From NCBI GenBank assembly GCA_934202525.1, contig CAKPYB010000015.1, positions 3,940-67,939 of the forward strand: a stretch of 64,000 nucleotides of DNA, written 5' to 3'. Below the pieces are notes generated by a model, which had not been told where the DNA came from, searched no databases, and saw nothing but the letters and a program-made list of their open reading frames with translations. Of this stretch, positions 57,217 through 64,000 are shown piece by piece; the first letter of the stretch is position 1; every line of letters begins with the position of its first letter. This stretch comes from an uncultured Prevotella sp. (GTDB lineage Bacteria; Bacteroidota; Bacteroidia; Bacteroidales; Bacteroidaceae). The translations under genes were made by a program, and so were the position numbers.

Positions 57217-59595
57217 TTATTCGATAACCTCGGAGAAGTAATGATCACGCAAAGGTTTCACCACTTTATCACCCGTCAAGACTATCTGCTGCTTAAGACG
57301 GATGTCTTGAGAAGAGGCTCCAATCTTCAGTTCATACGTTCCTGGAGCTATGTTCCATTGACGATTGCCTCGATGAGAATAATAACCAAACTGATCAGTA
57401 TAGAACTTGATGCATACTCTCTTGGTTTCACCAGGATTGAGAGAGATGCGGGCAAAGCCCTGCAACTGGATAGGATGAATCTGCTGGTTGCTCTGGGTTG
57501 GCGACAGATATACCTGCGCTATCTCATCGGCACGAACCTTACCCGTATTGGTAACCTCAAAGTAGATATTGCTCGACTCTGAAGCCGTAGAGAGCTCCTT
57601 AACTGTCTGCAAGTTCTTATAGGCAAAGGTTGTATAGCTCAATCCATAACCGAAAGGCCACTCTACACGAGCATCCTGCCGGGTGGAATAATTATAGCAG
57701 ATAGGCTCATAAACCTCAGTATTAGGATAGCTGACACTCAGCTTGGCTGATGGTGAAATCTTGCCATAAAGAATGTCAGCCACAGCAGTACCACCCTCTT
57801 CACCAGGATACCAAGCCTGGATGACTGCTGCACAACGCTTGGCTATCTTGGAGATAACCTGCGCACGACCGCCGAAGACAACCAAGACAACAGGCTTGCC
57901 GGTAGCCAAGAGTTCCTCAACATATTCCTCTTGCTTTCCAGGAAGCTTGAGTCCGTCTCGCTCACGGTTCTCACCACAGAGCATCACATTCTCGCCCACG
58001 GCAGCAACGATAACATCGCTTTCCTTTGCCATCGCCAATGCTTCTGCCTTATCAGCCTTCTCGCCTGAATCAACCTTGCGATGCAGGAGCTGATACTCCC
58101 AAGCACGCTTATCGCCAGACTCTTCAAACTTGGTCTCTATCTCCTCTGTCCAGTCGCAACCACGAGAATACTTAATATTAATACCCTCAGGTTTACCTGC
58201 CTGCATTGCCTCCAGCAATTTAACGATATGTGGCAAGTGGCTATCATCCCACTTTTTCTTCCAACTCTGCCAGAAATAGAACATTGAAGGGAAAGAGTAG
58301 TCGCCACACATCGCCCAGATGGAATTGGCATTAGGACCTGTGAGCAAGATATTCTTAACCTGCTTGGCGCTGTTAACATCAGCCTCCTTCACAAGAGGCA
58401 AAACACCATTATTCTCCAACAAGACGATAGACTGGCTGGCAATATCGTAAGCCGTCTGCCGTTCTTCCTTTGTATCAAGCTTCACATCCTCCGTACTATA
58501 CAGATATGGATTCTTATCCATCAGTCCGGCACGAATCTTGTAACGCAGAACATCCTTTACTGCACGCTCAAAGACTTCTTTCTTAACAAGTCCCTTATCC
58601 AAGGCTTCCTGTAAATACTGATAGTTTTCGCCTCTAGGGAAATCAACATCATTGCCACCATTGATAGCAGCCACAGCTTTCTGAAGAGGAGTATCTAGTC
58701 CCGGCAACTGGTCAATGGCAGTATAATCGCTCACCACCATTCCATCGAATCCGAGATAATCTCGCAAAATATCGTTGAGAATCTCACTATTTGCCACGCA
58801 CTTGGTACCATGAACAGCATGATAACCCGGCATCAAAGCCTTGCAACCTGCCAGACGAATCATCGTCTCATGAGGCAAAAGGATATCTTCCATCATCTCC
58901 TTCTCATCAGCATCACCGCCACCACCATATCCCAGATAGTGTTTAGAGCAAGCTCCCACTCCCTTCTTGAGGTCGCCCTGCTGAAGGCCCTTGACAAAAG
59001 CAGTACCCATAACGGCTGAAAGATAGCCATCCTCACCGTATGATTCTTCCAGACGATTGAAACTTGGAGTACGGCAGACGTCTACCATAGGAGAAAGCGA
59101 CAATACGCCACCCATCTTGCGAAGAGCGGTACCTGTCTGCAAAGTCTTGAGCTCAGCCAACTCTGGATTGAATGAACAAGCCTGACCTATCTGCTGTGGA
59201 TAGACTGTTGCATCTTGCGTATTGATACCCGAAAGAACCTCCTCGTGAAAAAGAGCAGGGATACCGTTTGGGGTATGATGTATCAACCAATCCTGTACAA
59301 CAGCCACACGCTTTCGCAAGAAATTGGCATCAACCAATTCCTGACTGGCGTACTGAGAAAAATGTCCAATACCATAAGGAATGAGCTGCTTGCATTTGAG
59401 GGTATCCAAATTGCCTTCCGCATCAAAAAGCTCATCCATATACCCACTCCTCAACTGAGCAATACGCTCTGGCTGTGACATTCTGCTGTAGAGTTCATCT
59501 ACCTGTTGGTTCACTTGCTGTTCCGTATTGTTTATGTTACTGCAACTAGCCATCAGCATAGTTGCACATACGGTTGTTGTAATTTGTTTCATCAT
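57217..59595 (-). CDS. Glycoside hydrolase family 3 lipoprotein (beta-glucosidase/xylosidase-like)
   Basis: 792 residues. Lipoprotein signal with lipobox LMASC (C18). GH3 N-terminal barrel (about 35-390) includes substrate-binding KHY (K218, H219) and nucleophile D290 in GFDGMVVSDY; the C-terminal alpha/beta domain (about 395-620) and fibronectin-III-like domain (about 680-780) complete the usual three-domain form. It removes terminal beta-linked sugars at the cell surface or in the periplasm; glucosidase versus xylosidase cannot be told. It stands alone, without SusC/D genes. A -7 element (reverse TATCTTTG) lies at 59645-59652. The start may be at codon 1 or 2. Confidence 0.9.
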   Translation of the reverse strand: MMKQITTTVCATMLMASCSNINNTEQQVNQQVDELYSRMSQPERIAQLRSGYMDELFDAEGNLDTLKCKQLIPYGIGHFSQYASQELVDANFLRKRVAVVQDWLIHHTPNGIPALFHEEVLSGINTQDATVYPQQIGQACSFNPELAELKTLQTGTALRKMGGVLSLSPMVDVCRTPSFNRLEESYGEDGYLSAVMGTAFVKGLQQGDLKKGVGACSKHYLGYGGGGDADEKEMMEDILLPHETMIRLAGCKALMPGYHAVHGTKCVANSEILNDILRDYLGFDGMVVSDYTAIDQLPGLDTPLQKAVAAINGGNDVDFPRGENYQYLQEALDKGLVKKEVFERAVKDVLRYKIRAGLMDKNPYLYSTEDVKLDTKEERQTAYDIASQSIVLLENNGVLPLVKEADVNSAKQVKNILLTGPNANSIWAMCGDYSFPSMFYFWQSWKKKWDDSHLPHIVKLLEAMQAGKPEGINIKYSRGCDWTEEIETKFEESGDKRAWEYQLLHRKVDSGEKADKAEALAMAKESDVIVAAVGENVMLCGENRERDGLKLPGKQEEYVEELLATGKPVVLVVFGGRAQVISKIAKRCAAVIQAWYPGEEGGTAVADILYGKISPSAKLSVSYPNTEVYEPICYNYSTRQDARVEWPFGYGLSYTTFAYKNLQTVKELSTASESSNIYFEVTNTGKVRADEIAQVYLSPTQSNQQIHPIQLQGFARISLNPGETKRVCIKFYTDQFGYYSHRGNRQWNIAPGTYELKIGASSQDIRLKQQIVLTGDKVVKPLRDHYFSEVIE

Positions 59596-59644
59596 TATCT
59601 TTTAGGTTAAAAATATGATTATTGAAGTTGATTATTATCTTCTG

Positions 59645-59652
59645 CAAAGATA
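59645..59652 (-). promoter_or_regulatory. Putative GH3 promoter, -7 element
   Basis: Reverse-strand TATCTTTG, 50 bp before the GH3 start; no -33 TTTG at the expected distance. Confidence 0.5.
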
Positions 59653-59728
59653 CAACAAATAAGAGAACTAACAGATTCGCTTTTCCCGTTTTTATGCAAA
59701 AGCAACAAACACAAACGTAAAAGAAACA

Positions 59729-59765
59729 AAAAAGGGTGTGTCATGCACTGATGACACACCCTCTT
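59729..59765 (-). terminator. Terminator of the FKBP cluster
   Basis: GGGTGTGTCAT (59734-59744) and ATGACACACCC (59751-59761) form perfect 11-bp arms; on the reverse strand TTTTTTG follows. Confidence 0.85.
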
Positions 59766-59798
59766 TCACCTTATTATATATATAACCTTAATTATATA

Positions 59799-60773
59799 TT
59801 ACTTTCTCTTTCTGGAAGCAGCTTTCTTGCCGTTTGACTTGGCAGAAGCCTTAGCCACCTTCTTCTCTGCTCCTACGGCTACATCTTCCTTCAACTCGCC
59901 AGCAGGCTCAGCCTTAACCTCAGGCTTTACGATGCTAACCAGCTCAAGGTCGAATACCAAAGTAGAGTATGGAGGAATCTGACCAGCCTGACGCTCGCCG
60001 TAAGCCAACTCGTAAGGAATGTAAAGCTGCCACTTACTGCCCACAGGCATCAGAGTAAGCGCCTCGGTCCAACCCTTGATCAAGCCGTTGGCACGGAACT
60101 TATCTGTCTTGCTGCCACCATGCTTGGATGTAGCATCAAAAACGGTACCATCAATCAGACGACCCTCGTAGCTAACTTCTACCTCATCGCTAGCCTTAGG
60201 CACCTCGCCATGACCTTCGGTAATCACCTTATACTGCAAACCGCTAGGCAACACCTTTACACCAGGTTTCTTGGCATTAGCAGCAAGGAACTTCTCGCCG
60301 GCACCAGCCAAAGCTTCCTTCTGGAAATCAGCAGCTGCCTTAGTGGTAAAGAATGTTGTATCATTAGCCAAAGCTGCGATAAAACCATTCTGGAACATAG
60401 CGTGGCTGATAGAATCGCCTGTACTCTTCAACTCTTCCTTTGTTCCAGGATATACACGCTTCTCTACCAGTTTGGCAACCTCCATACCTGCAGAATAAGC
60501 TACGGTCTTAGGATTGATTCCCATGGCAAGCGCATCCTTGTAACCACGAAGGAAATTCTCCATATAGGCTGTATCTACCTGAAAACTCTGCTGGATATAA
60601 GGAATCAGACCACGAGTGGCATTCATACCAGCTACATAACTCAAAGAATCGGCTGATGATTTCAACTCAACAAGAGTAGCCGCCTTCTTCACCTTCTTCT
60701 TGCTTGCAGCACTAGCTGTAAACAAAGAAGCACCCGCCACGAGGACGAGTGCTGTCATTAATATTTTCTTCAT
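59799..60773 (-). CDS. FKBP-type peptidyl-prolyl isomerase, exported (copy 1)
   Basis: 324 residues. Signal peptide of about 22 residues (TASAASKKK), FKBP N-terminal dimerisation domain (about 35-165), FKBP domain (about 175-285; VSYEGRLIDGTVFDATSKHGG, YIPYELAYGERQAGQIPPYSTLVFDLEL) and an unusual highly basic tail (about 300-324, ending ASRKRK). Probably a periplasmic isomerase/chaperone. Last of three adjacent FKBP genes reading leftward. The basic tail is not part of the fold and could bind LPS or nucleic acid; that is speculation. Confidence 0.9.
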   Translation of the reverse strand: MKKILMTALVLVAGASLFTASAASKKKVKKAATLVELKSSADSLSYVAGMNATRGLIPYIQQSFQVDTAYMENFLRGYKDALAMGINPKTVAYSAGMEVAKLVEKRVYPGTKEELKSTGDSISHAMFQNGFIAALANDTTFFTTKAAADFQKEALAGAGEKFLAANAKKPGVKVLPSGLQYKVITEGHGEVPKASDEVEVSYEGRLIDGTVFDATSKHGGSKTDKFRANGLIKGWTEALTLMPVGSKWQLYIPYELAYGERQAGQIPPYSTLVFDLELVSIVKPEVKAEPAGELKEDVAVGAEKKVAKASAKSNGKKAASRKRK

Positions 60774-60810
60774 TTATAAAGTCCTCTATAAAAATGAGTT
60801 CCCACAAAAA

Positions 60811-61686
60811 TTACTTGCCACCTACTGAGATCAACTCAATCTTGAAGATCAATACAGAGAATGGCTTGATCTGACCCTGCTCGCGCTCACCATAAGCCAA
60901 CTGCTGAGGAATGTAAACCTCCCAAACAGAACCTGCTGGCATGTGAACCAAAGCCTCAGTCCAACCCTTGATAACCTGGTTAGCACGGAGATCTACAGCC
61001 TGACCACGCTTGAAAGAAGAATCGAATACCTTGCCGTCGATTGTCTTACCCTCGTAGTTAACCTTAACCATAGAAGTATCCTTTGGCATAGGGCCGTTAC
61101 CCTCCTTGATTACCTTGTACTGAACACCTGAAGGCAGAGTAACAACTCCTGGCTTCTTCTTGTTGGCAGCGAGGAACTTCTCACCAGCAACCTTGTTAGG
61201 ACCATATTCCTTCTCCATGTTCTTAGCCTTGATAGCCATCATCTTAGCCTGAGCTACCTGAGCTGCCTGCTCAACAGTCATCAAGCCCTTCTTGCCAGTA
61301 GTACCTGTGATGAAACCAGCCATGAAGTTCTTCAGAGAGATAGACTTTGTAGAATCCTCACCGAATACCTCGTGGTTGATACCCTTAACCATCTGGTTAG
61401 AGATCTGCTGACCAATCTGAATACCTGCGTAGTAAGCAGCCTTCTTCTTGTCGTCACCAGCGTTGGCACCATCGTTAAGACCCTTGATGAAATCATCCAT
61501 GTAAGCAGTATCAACGCCCATGCGCTCTACCATAAACTCCTTCAGACCCTGAGTCTGAGACATACCCATAGCATAACTCATAGTATCTACATCAGTCTTG
61601 AGATCTGCCTTAGGAGTAGAATTGCCACAACCTACGAATGTAGCAGCAGCACAAGCCACGAGGGCTCCGAAAAATAACTTTTTCAT
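60811..61686 (-). CDS. FKBP-type peptidyl-prolyl isomerase, lipoprotein (copy 2)
   Basis: 291 residues. Lipobox FVGC with the cysteine at position 20 makes it a membrane-anchored lipoprotein. FKBP_N domain (about 30-165; DVDTMSYAMGMSQTQGL, KKAAYYAGIQIGQQ) and FKBP domain (about 195-291; VNYEGKTIDGKVFDSS, QVIKGWTEALVHMPAG, YIPQQLAYGEREQGQIKPFS). It assists folding of exported proteins. 37 bp upstream of copy 1, so in one operon with it. Confidence 0.92.
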   Translation of the reverse strand: MKKLFFGALVACAAATFVGCGNSTPKADLKTDVDTMSYAMGMSQTQGLKEFMVERMGVDTAYMDDFIKGLNDGANAGDDKKKAAYYAGIQIGQQISNQMVKGINHEVFGEDSTKSISLKNFMAGFITGTTGKKGLMTVEQAAQVAQAKMMAIKAKNMEKEYGPNKVAGEKFLAANKKKPGVVTLPSGVQYKVIKEGNGPMPKDTSMVKVNYEGKTIDGKVFDSSFKRGQAVDLRANQVIKGWTEALVHMPAGSVWEVYIPQQLAYGEREQGQIKPFSVLIFKIELISVGGK

Positions 61687-61773
61687 TTCTTTATTTATAT
61701 TTTAAATCTTTATTTTTATCTATTATATTCCAGGATTGCCTTTACTTCGTTTAAATATATCTCTACTAACAGA

Positions 61774-62376
61774 TTACTTAACGGCAATGAGCTCTACATC
61801 GAAAATCAATGCTGAGAATGGAGGGATAGATGCACCTGCACCACGCTCGCCATATCCCAACTGATAAGGGATGAAGAAACGGAACTTGGCACCCTCGGTC
61901 ATGAGCTGAAGACCCTCTGTCCAACCAGCGATAACCTGGTTCAATGGGAAGGTAGCAGTCTGACCACGGTCGTAAGAACTGTCAAACTTAGTACCGTCGA
62001 TAAGCGTTCCCTCGTAGTGGCACTCTACCTGATCGGTAGCCTTAGGAGCCTTGCCATTACCCTCGCGCAAAACCTGATACTGCAAACCGCTCTTAGTAGT
62101 GATGATACCATCCTTCTTGCCGTTCTCGGCGAGGAACTTCTCACCAGCTTCCTTAGCAACCTTGCCCTTCTCGGCAGCAGCAGCCTGAGCCTTAGCCTCC
62201 TGCTCTGCAAAGAAGTTCTGTACCAACTCCTGAGCCTCCTGCTCGCCGAGCTGAAGCTTACCTGCGATGGCATCCTTTACAGCCTGTGCAAAATCATCAA
62301 TATTCAAACTCTCTGCACCCATAGAAGCCAACTGGCGACCGATGCCGATGCCCAAAGCATAACTTACTTTATCCAT
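61774..62376 (-). CDS. FKBP-type peptidyl-prolyl isomerase, no signal peptide (copy 3)
   Basis: 200 residues, starting MDKVSYALGIGIGRQLASMG without a signal peptide, hence cytoplasmic. A short N-terminal dimerisation helix region (about 1-95) precedes the FKBP domain (about 105-200; HYEGTLIDGTKFDSS, QVIAGWTEGLQLMTEG, YIPYQLGYGERGAG-type ending). First gene of the three; a -7 element (reverse TATCTTTG) lies at 62440-62447. Confidence 0.92.
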   Translation of the reverse strand: MDKVSYALGIGIGRQLASMGAESLNIDDFAQAVKDAIAGKLQLGEQEAQELVQNFFAEQEAKAQAAAAEKGKVAKEAGEKFLAENGKKDGIITTKSGLQYQVLREGNGKAPKATDQVECHYEGTLIDGTKFDSSYDRGQTATFPLNQVIAGWTEGLQLMTEGAKFRFFIPYQLGYGERGAGASIPPFSALIFDVELIAVK

Positions 62377-62439
62377 AAAATTTATTTATAATAATGTATT
62401 AATAATCTTAAAATGTACTTTTTGTCCTTAAAACGAGTG

Positions 62440-62447
62440 CAAAGATA
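62440..62447 (-). promoter_or_regulatory. Putative FKBP cluster promoter, -7 element
   Basis: Reverse-strand TATCTTTG, 63 bp before copy 3. The facing sirtuin gene has its own -7 box TAAATTTG at 62491-62498. No -33 TTTG is seen for either at the right spacing. Confidence 0.5.
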
Positions 62448-62490
62448 ACATTTTTCTCGCTTAAAACGATGTTATTTGCAGAAAAATTGC

Positions 62491-62498
62491 TAAATTTG
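62491..62498 (+). promoter_or_regulatory. Putative sirtuin gene promoter, -7 element
   Basis: TAAATTTG, 52 bp before the sirtuin ATG. A TTTG is 12 bp upstream, too near for a -33 element. Confidence 0.45.
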
Positions 62499-62550
62499 TG
62501 CATTCTTAATAAAAAGATTAAGAAAATATGAATAATTAAAACGTGATAAG

Positions 62551-63249
62551 ATGAAGAAACTCGTATTTTTAACCGGTGCAGGCATGTCTGTGGAGAGTGG
62601 TTTCAAAACTTTCCGTGGCAATGATGGATTATGGGAAAACTATCCTGTAGAACAGATAGCTACCCATGAGGGATGGGAAGCTGACCCTACCCTAGTAACA
62701 AACTTCTATAATATGTTGCGCCATAAACTCTATGCTGCGCAACCTAACGAGGGACATAAACTTATCAAGGAACTGGAAAAAGACTTCGACGTGACGGTAA
62801 TCACCCAGAATGTAGATAATCTGCATGAGAAGGCAGGTTCCAAGAACGTAATCCACCTGCATGGCGAACTGGCAAAGGTTTGCTCATCCCGCGACCCTTA
62901 CGACTATCGCTACATCAAGGAATTACCAGAGGACGACTGCGAGGTAAAGCCAGGAACAGAAGCTGGAGATGGAAGCCTGTTGCGCCCATTTATCGTTTTC
63001 TTCGGCGAAAGCGTTCCGATGATTGAGCCGGCAGCCGAAGCTGTACAGCAAGCCGATATCTTCGTCATTATCGGAACCTCACTCAACGTTTATCCTGCTG
63101 CAGGTCTGATTTCATATACCAAGCCTCATATTCCTATCTATCTGATAGACCCAGGTGCCGTAAACACCAATGGATATTATAAGATAGAACACATCATGAA
63201 AGGGGCTTCTGAAGGTATGAAGGAACTGAAGGAAATATTGGAAAAGTAA
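62551..63249 (+). CDS. NAD-dependent protein deacylase, Sir2 family (zinc-ribbon cysteines absent)
   Basis: 232 residues. NAD-binding GAGMSVESGFKTFRG (9-23), TQNVDNLHEKAG and catalytic HLHGEL are clear. The four-cysteine zinc site of most sirtuins is missing: only one cysteine follows the HG motif closely (KVCSSRDP) and one later (DDCEV). The class III Y-x-x-R acyl-selecting motif is altered: Y53 is followed by R57, with L56 at the usual arginine place. It removes acetyl or other acyl groups from lysines using NAD; substrates unknown. Monocistronic, followed by a long palindromic terminator. Confidence 0.9.
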   Translation: MKKLVFLTGAGMSVESGFKTFRGNDGLWENYPVEQIATHEGWEADPTLVTNFYNMLRHKLYAAQPNEGHKLIKELEKDFDVTVITQNVDNLHEKAGSKNVIHLHGELAKVCSSRDPYDYRYIKELPEDDCEVKPGTEAGDGSLLRPFIVFFGESVPMIEPAAEAVQQADIFVIIGTSLNVYPAAGLISYTKPHIPIYLIDPGAVNTNGYYKIEHIMKGASEGMKELKEILEK

Positions 63250-63273
63250 ATACATTCAGAATACATAAACAAC

Positions 63274-63319
63274 AAAAGCAAACGGGGAAGCATCCATGGA
63301 TGCTTCCCCGTTTGCTTTT
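63274..63319. terminator. 46-bp perfect palindrome, bidirectional terminator
   Basis: The sequence from 63274 to 63319 is its own reverse complement over 23 bp each side, centred on CCATGG, with A/T runs at both ends. It lies between the sirtuin gene and the convergent Na/Pi cotransporter. Confidence 0.9.
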
Positions 63320-63355
63320 ATTACTTTAATTTCTTTCTATCAATAACATTCTGCA

Positions 63356-64000
63356 TTACACAGCCTCAGATGTTCTGACGCCCATGCGAGCCTCGGCGAC
63401 ATTAACCACATAATCACCCAGTTTTTCGCACTCCTGAATGATATCCATGTACAATGTACCTACACCATAGGTATAAAGATGGTTATCCACATCATCCAGG
63501 TTCTGGTTTCTCAACTGAGTACGATAATTATTAATCTCAGTCTCGACATTGTACGTATGGTTGAGATTGATAGAATGGCGTTCATGAGCAAACATATAGT
63601 TCATCTGAGTCAGCGCCTCATCTACCAACTTAAACATCTGATGAATGTTTTCATTCTGCTTGGCGGTAAACTCCTCCTTGTTTTCACCCTTGCGCTTAAT
63701 GGTGCGGGCAAGATTGAAGCAACTGTCACCAATACTCTCTATCTCTGAAATCTCACGCAACATCGCACGGATCTTCGCCTTGGTATCATCACTCAGATGA
63801 GCATCACTCACCTGATCAAGATACTTAGCAATCTCAATCTCCATATTATCAGAAATCCCCTCATACTTCTCGATACGCTCATAGAGTTTATCGAAAGTCT
63901 TGGAATCCTGTGTATCCAGCAACTCTCTCACCATACCAAACATACGGTGGATGCGCTCGCCGAAACTGCCGATTTCCTGCTGTGCCTCGAAGACAGAAAG
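63356..64000 (-). CDS. Na/Pi cotransporter family protein, PhoU-like C-terminal part (5' end outside window)
   Basis: 215 codons of the 3' part of a gene running off the window; reading starts in L-S-V-F-E-A-Q-Q-E. The sequence follows the PhoU-like domain of the Na/Pi cotransporter at 17482 (YEGISDNMEIEIAKYLDQVS and GDYVVN-EARMGVR are shared) with about 70% identity by eye. The membrane part would lie beyond 64000. So this chromosome carries two such transporters about 45 kb apart, in opposite orientations. Confidence 0.88.
   Translation of the reverse strand, partial: LSVFEAQQEIGSFGERIHRMFGMVRELLDTQDSKTFDKLYERIEKYEGISDNMEIEIAKYLDQVSDAHLSDDTKAKIRAMLREISEIESIGDSCFNLARTIKRKGENKEEFTAKQNENIHQMFKLVDEALTQMNYMFAHERHSINLNHTYNVETEINNYRTQLRNQNLDDVDNHLYTYGVGTLYMDIIQECEKLGDYVVNVAEARMGVRTSEAV

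Noticed and set aside
1-64000. tRNA, rRNA or riboswitch genes
   Set aside because: I scanned the intergenic gaps by eye and found no cloverleaf, rRNA or known riboswitch core; a covariance-model search could still find a small RNA.

Overview
The window reads as chromosome of a Bacteroidota bacterium, most probably Prevotellaceae (Prevotella/Segatella type). The reasons are: promoters of the Bacteroidota form (-33 TTTG, 19-21 bp, -7 TAnnTTTG) before many genes; phylum-typical families (DUF6089, DUF6242, DUF4294, helix-hairpin-helix outer-membrane barrel, GATase-dipeptidase fusion, FKBP clusters); and the gene order uppS-bamA-ompH-ompH-ompH-murI. No rRNA, tRNA, CRISPR array or transposase was found.

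Layout. 0-2.4 kb: start of metK, xerD, aroQ and an O-methyltransferase. 2.4-12.3 kb: a long leftward envelope cluster (DUF6242 lipoprotein, DUF6089 protein, uppS, bamA, three ompH/skp paralogues, murI, rbfA, a LolC/E-type permease). 12.4-19.2 kb: pckA, upp, a TGS-uridine-kinase-like protein and a Na/Pi cotransporter, with a 272-bp imperfect palindrome between upp and the kinase. 19.4-27.6 kb: rightward lipid genes (NAD-dependent epimerase/reductase, PAP2 inositol-phosphorylceramide-synthase-like protein, miaB, MsbA-like exporter, LpxL-like acyltransferase) and an AAA-ATPase/PD-(D/E)XK gene. 27.8-36.4 kb: a surface-glycan cluster (LPS-kinase-like protein, galactofuranosyltransferase-like protein, DUF5672, three GT2 enzymes, glf, YejM-like sulfatase-fold protein), AT-rich from about 29.6 to 33.3 kb.

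36.5-43.4 kb is the accessory region: a decayed copy of an AlbA_2/ATPase gene pair, an intact AlbA_2 gene, two paralogous AAA ATPases with similarly built tandem-palindrome promoter elements, a REP-like palindrome, possible RNA-switch hairpins, four to five 22-bp iteron-like repeats and a DUF3987 gene. It is followed by two LtaS-like membrane phosphotransferases, an ArnT-like GT39 and an ArnC/DPM-like polyprenyl-phosphate glycosyltransferase (43.5-50.3 kb).

50.4-64 kb: helix-hairpin-helix barrel protein, DUF4294, M28 metallopeptidase/cyclase, GATase-M19 dipeptidase fusion, Lrp/AsnC regulator, GH3 glycosidase lipoprotein, three FKBP prolyl isomerases predicted for periplasm, lipoprotein and cytoplasm, a sirtuin lacking the zinc cysteines, and the 3' part of a second Na/Pi cotransporter running off the end.

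The common theme is envelope biogenesis: barrel insertion and chaperones, peptidoglycan precursor supply, lipid and LPS modification, and glycan assembly. The least explained material is the 36.5-43.4 kb accessory region and the long perfect inverted repeats in several intergenic gaps. Family assignments rest on motif recognition only; no searches were run.
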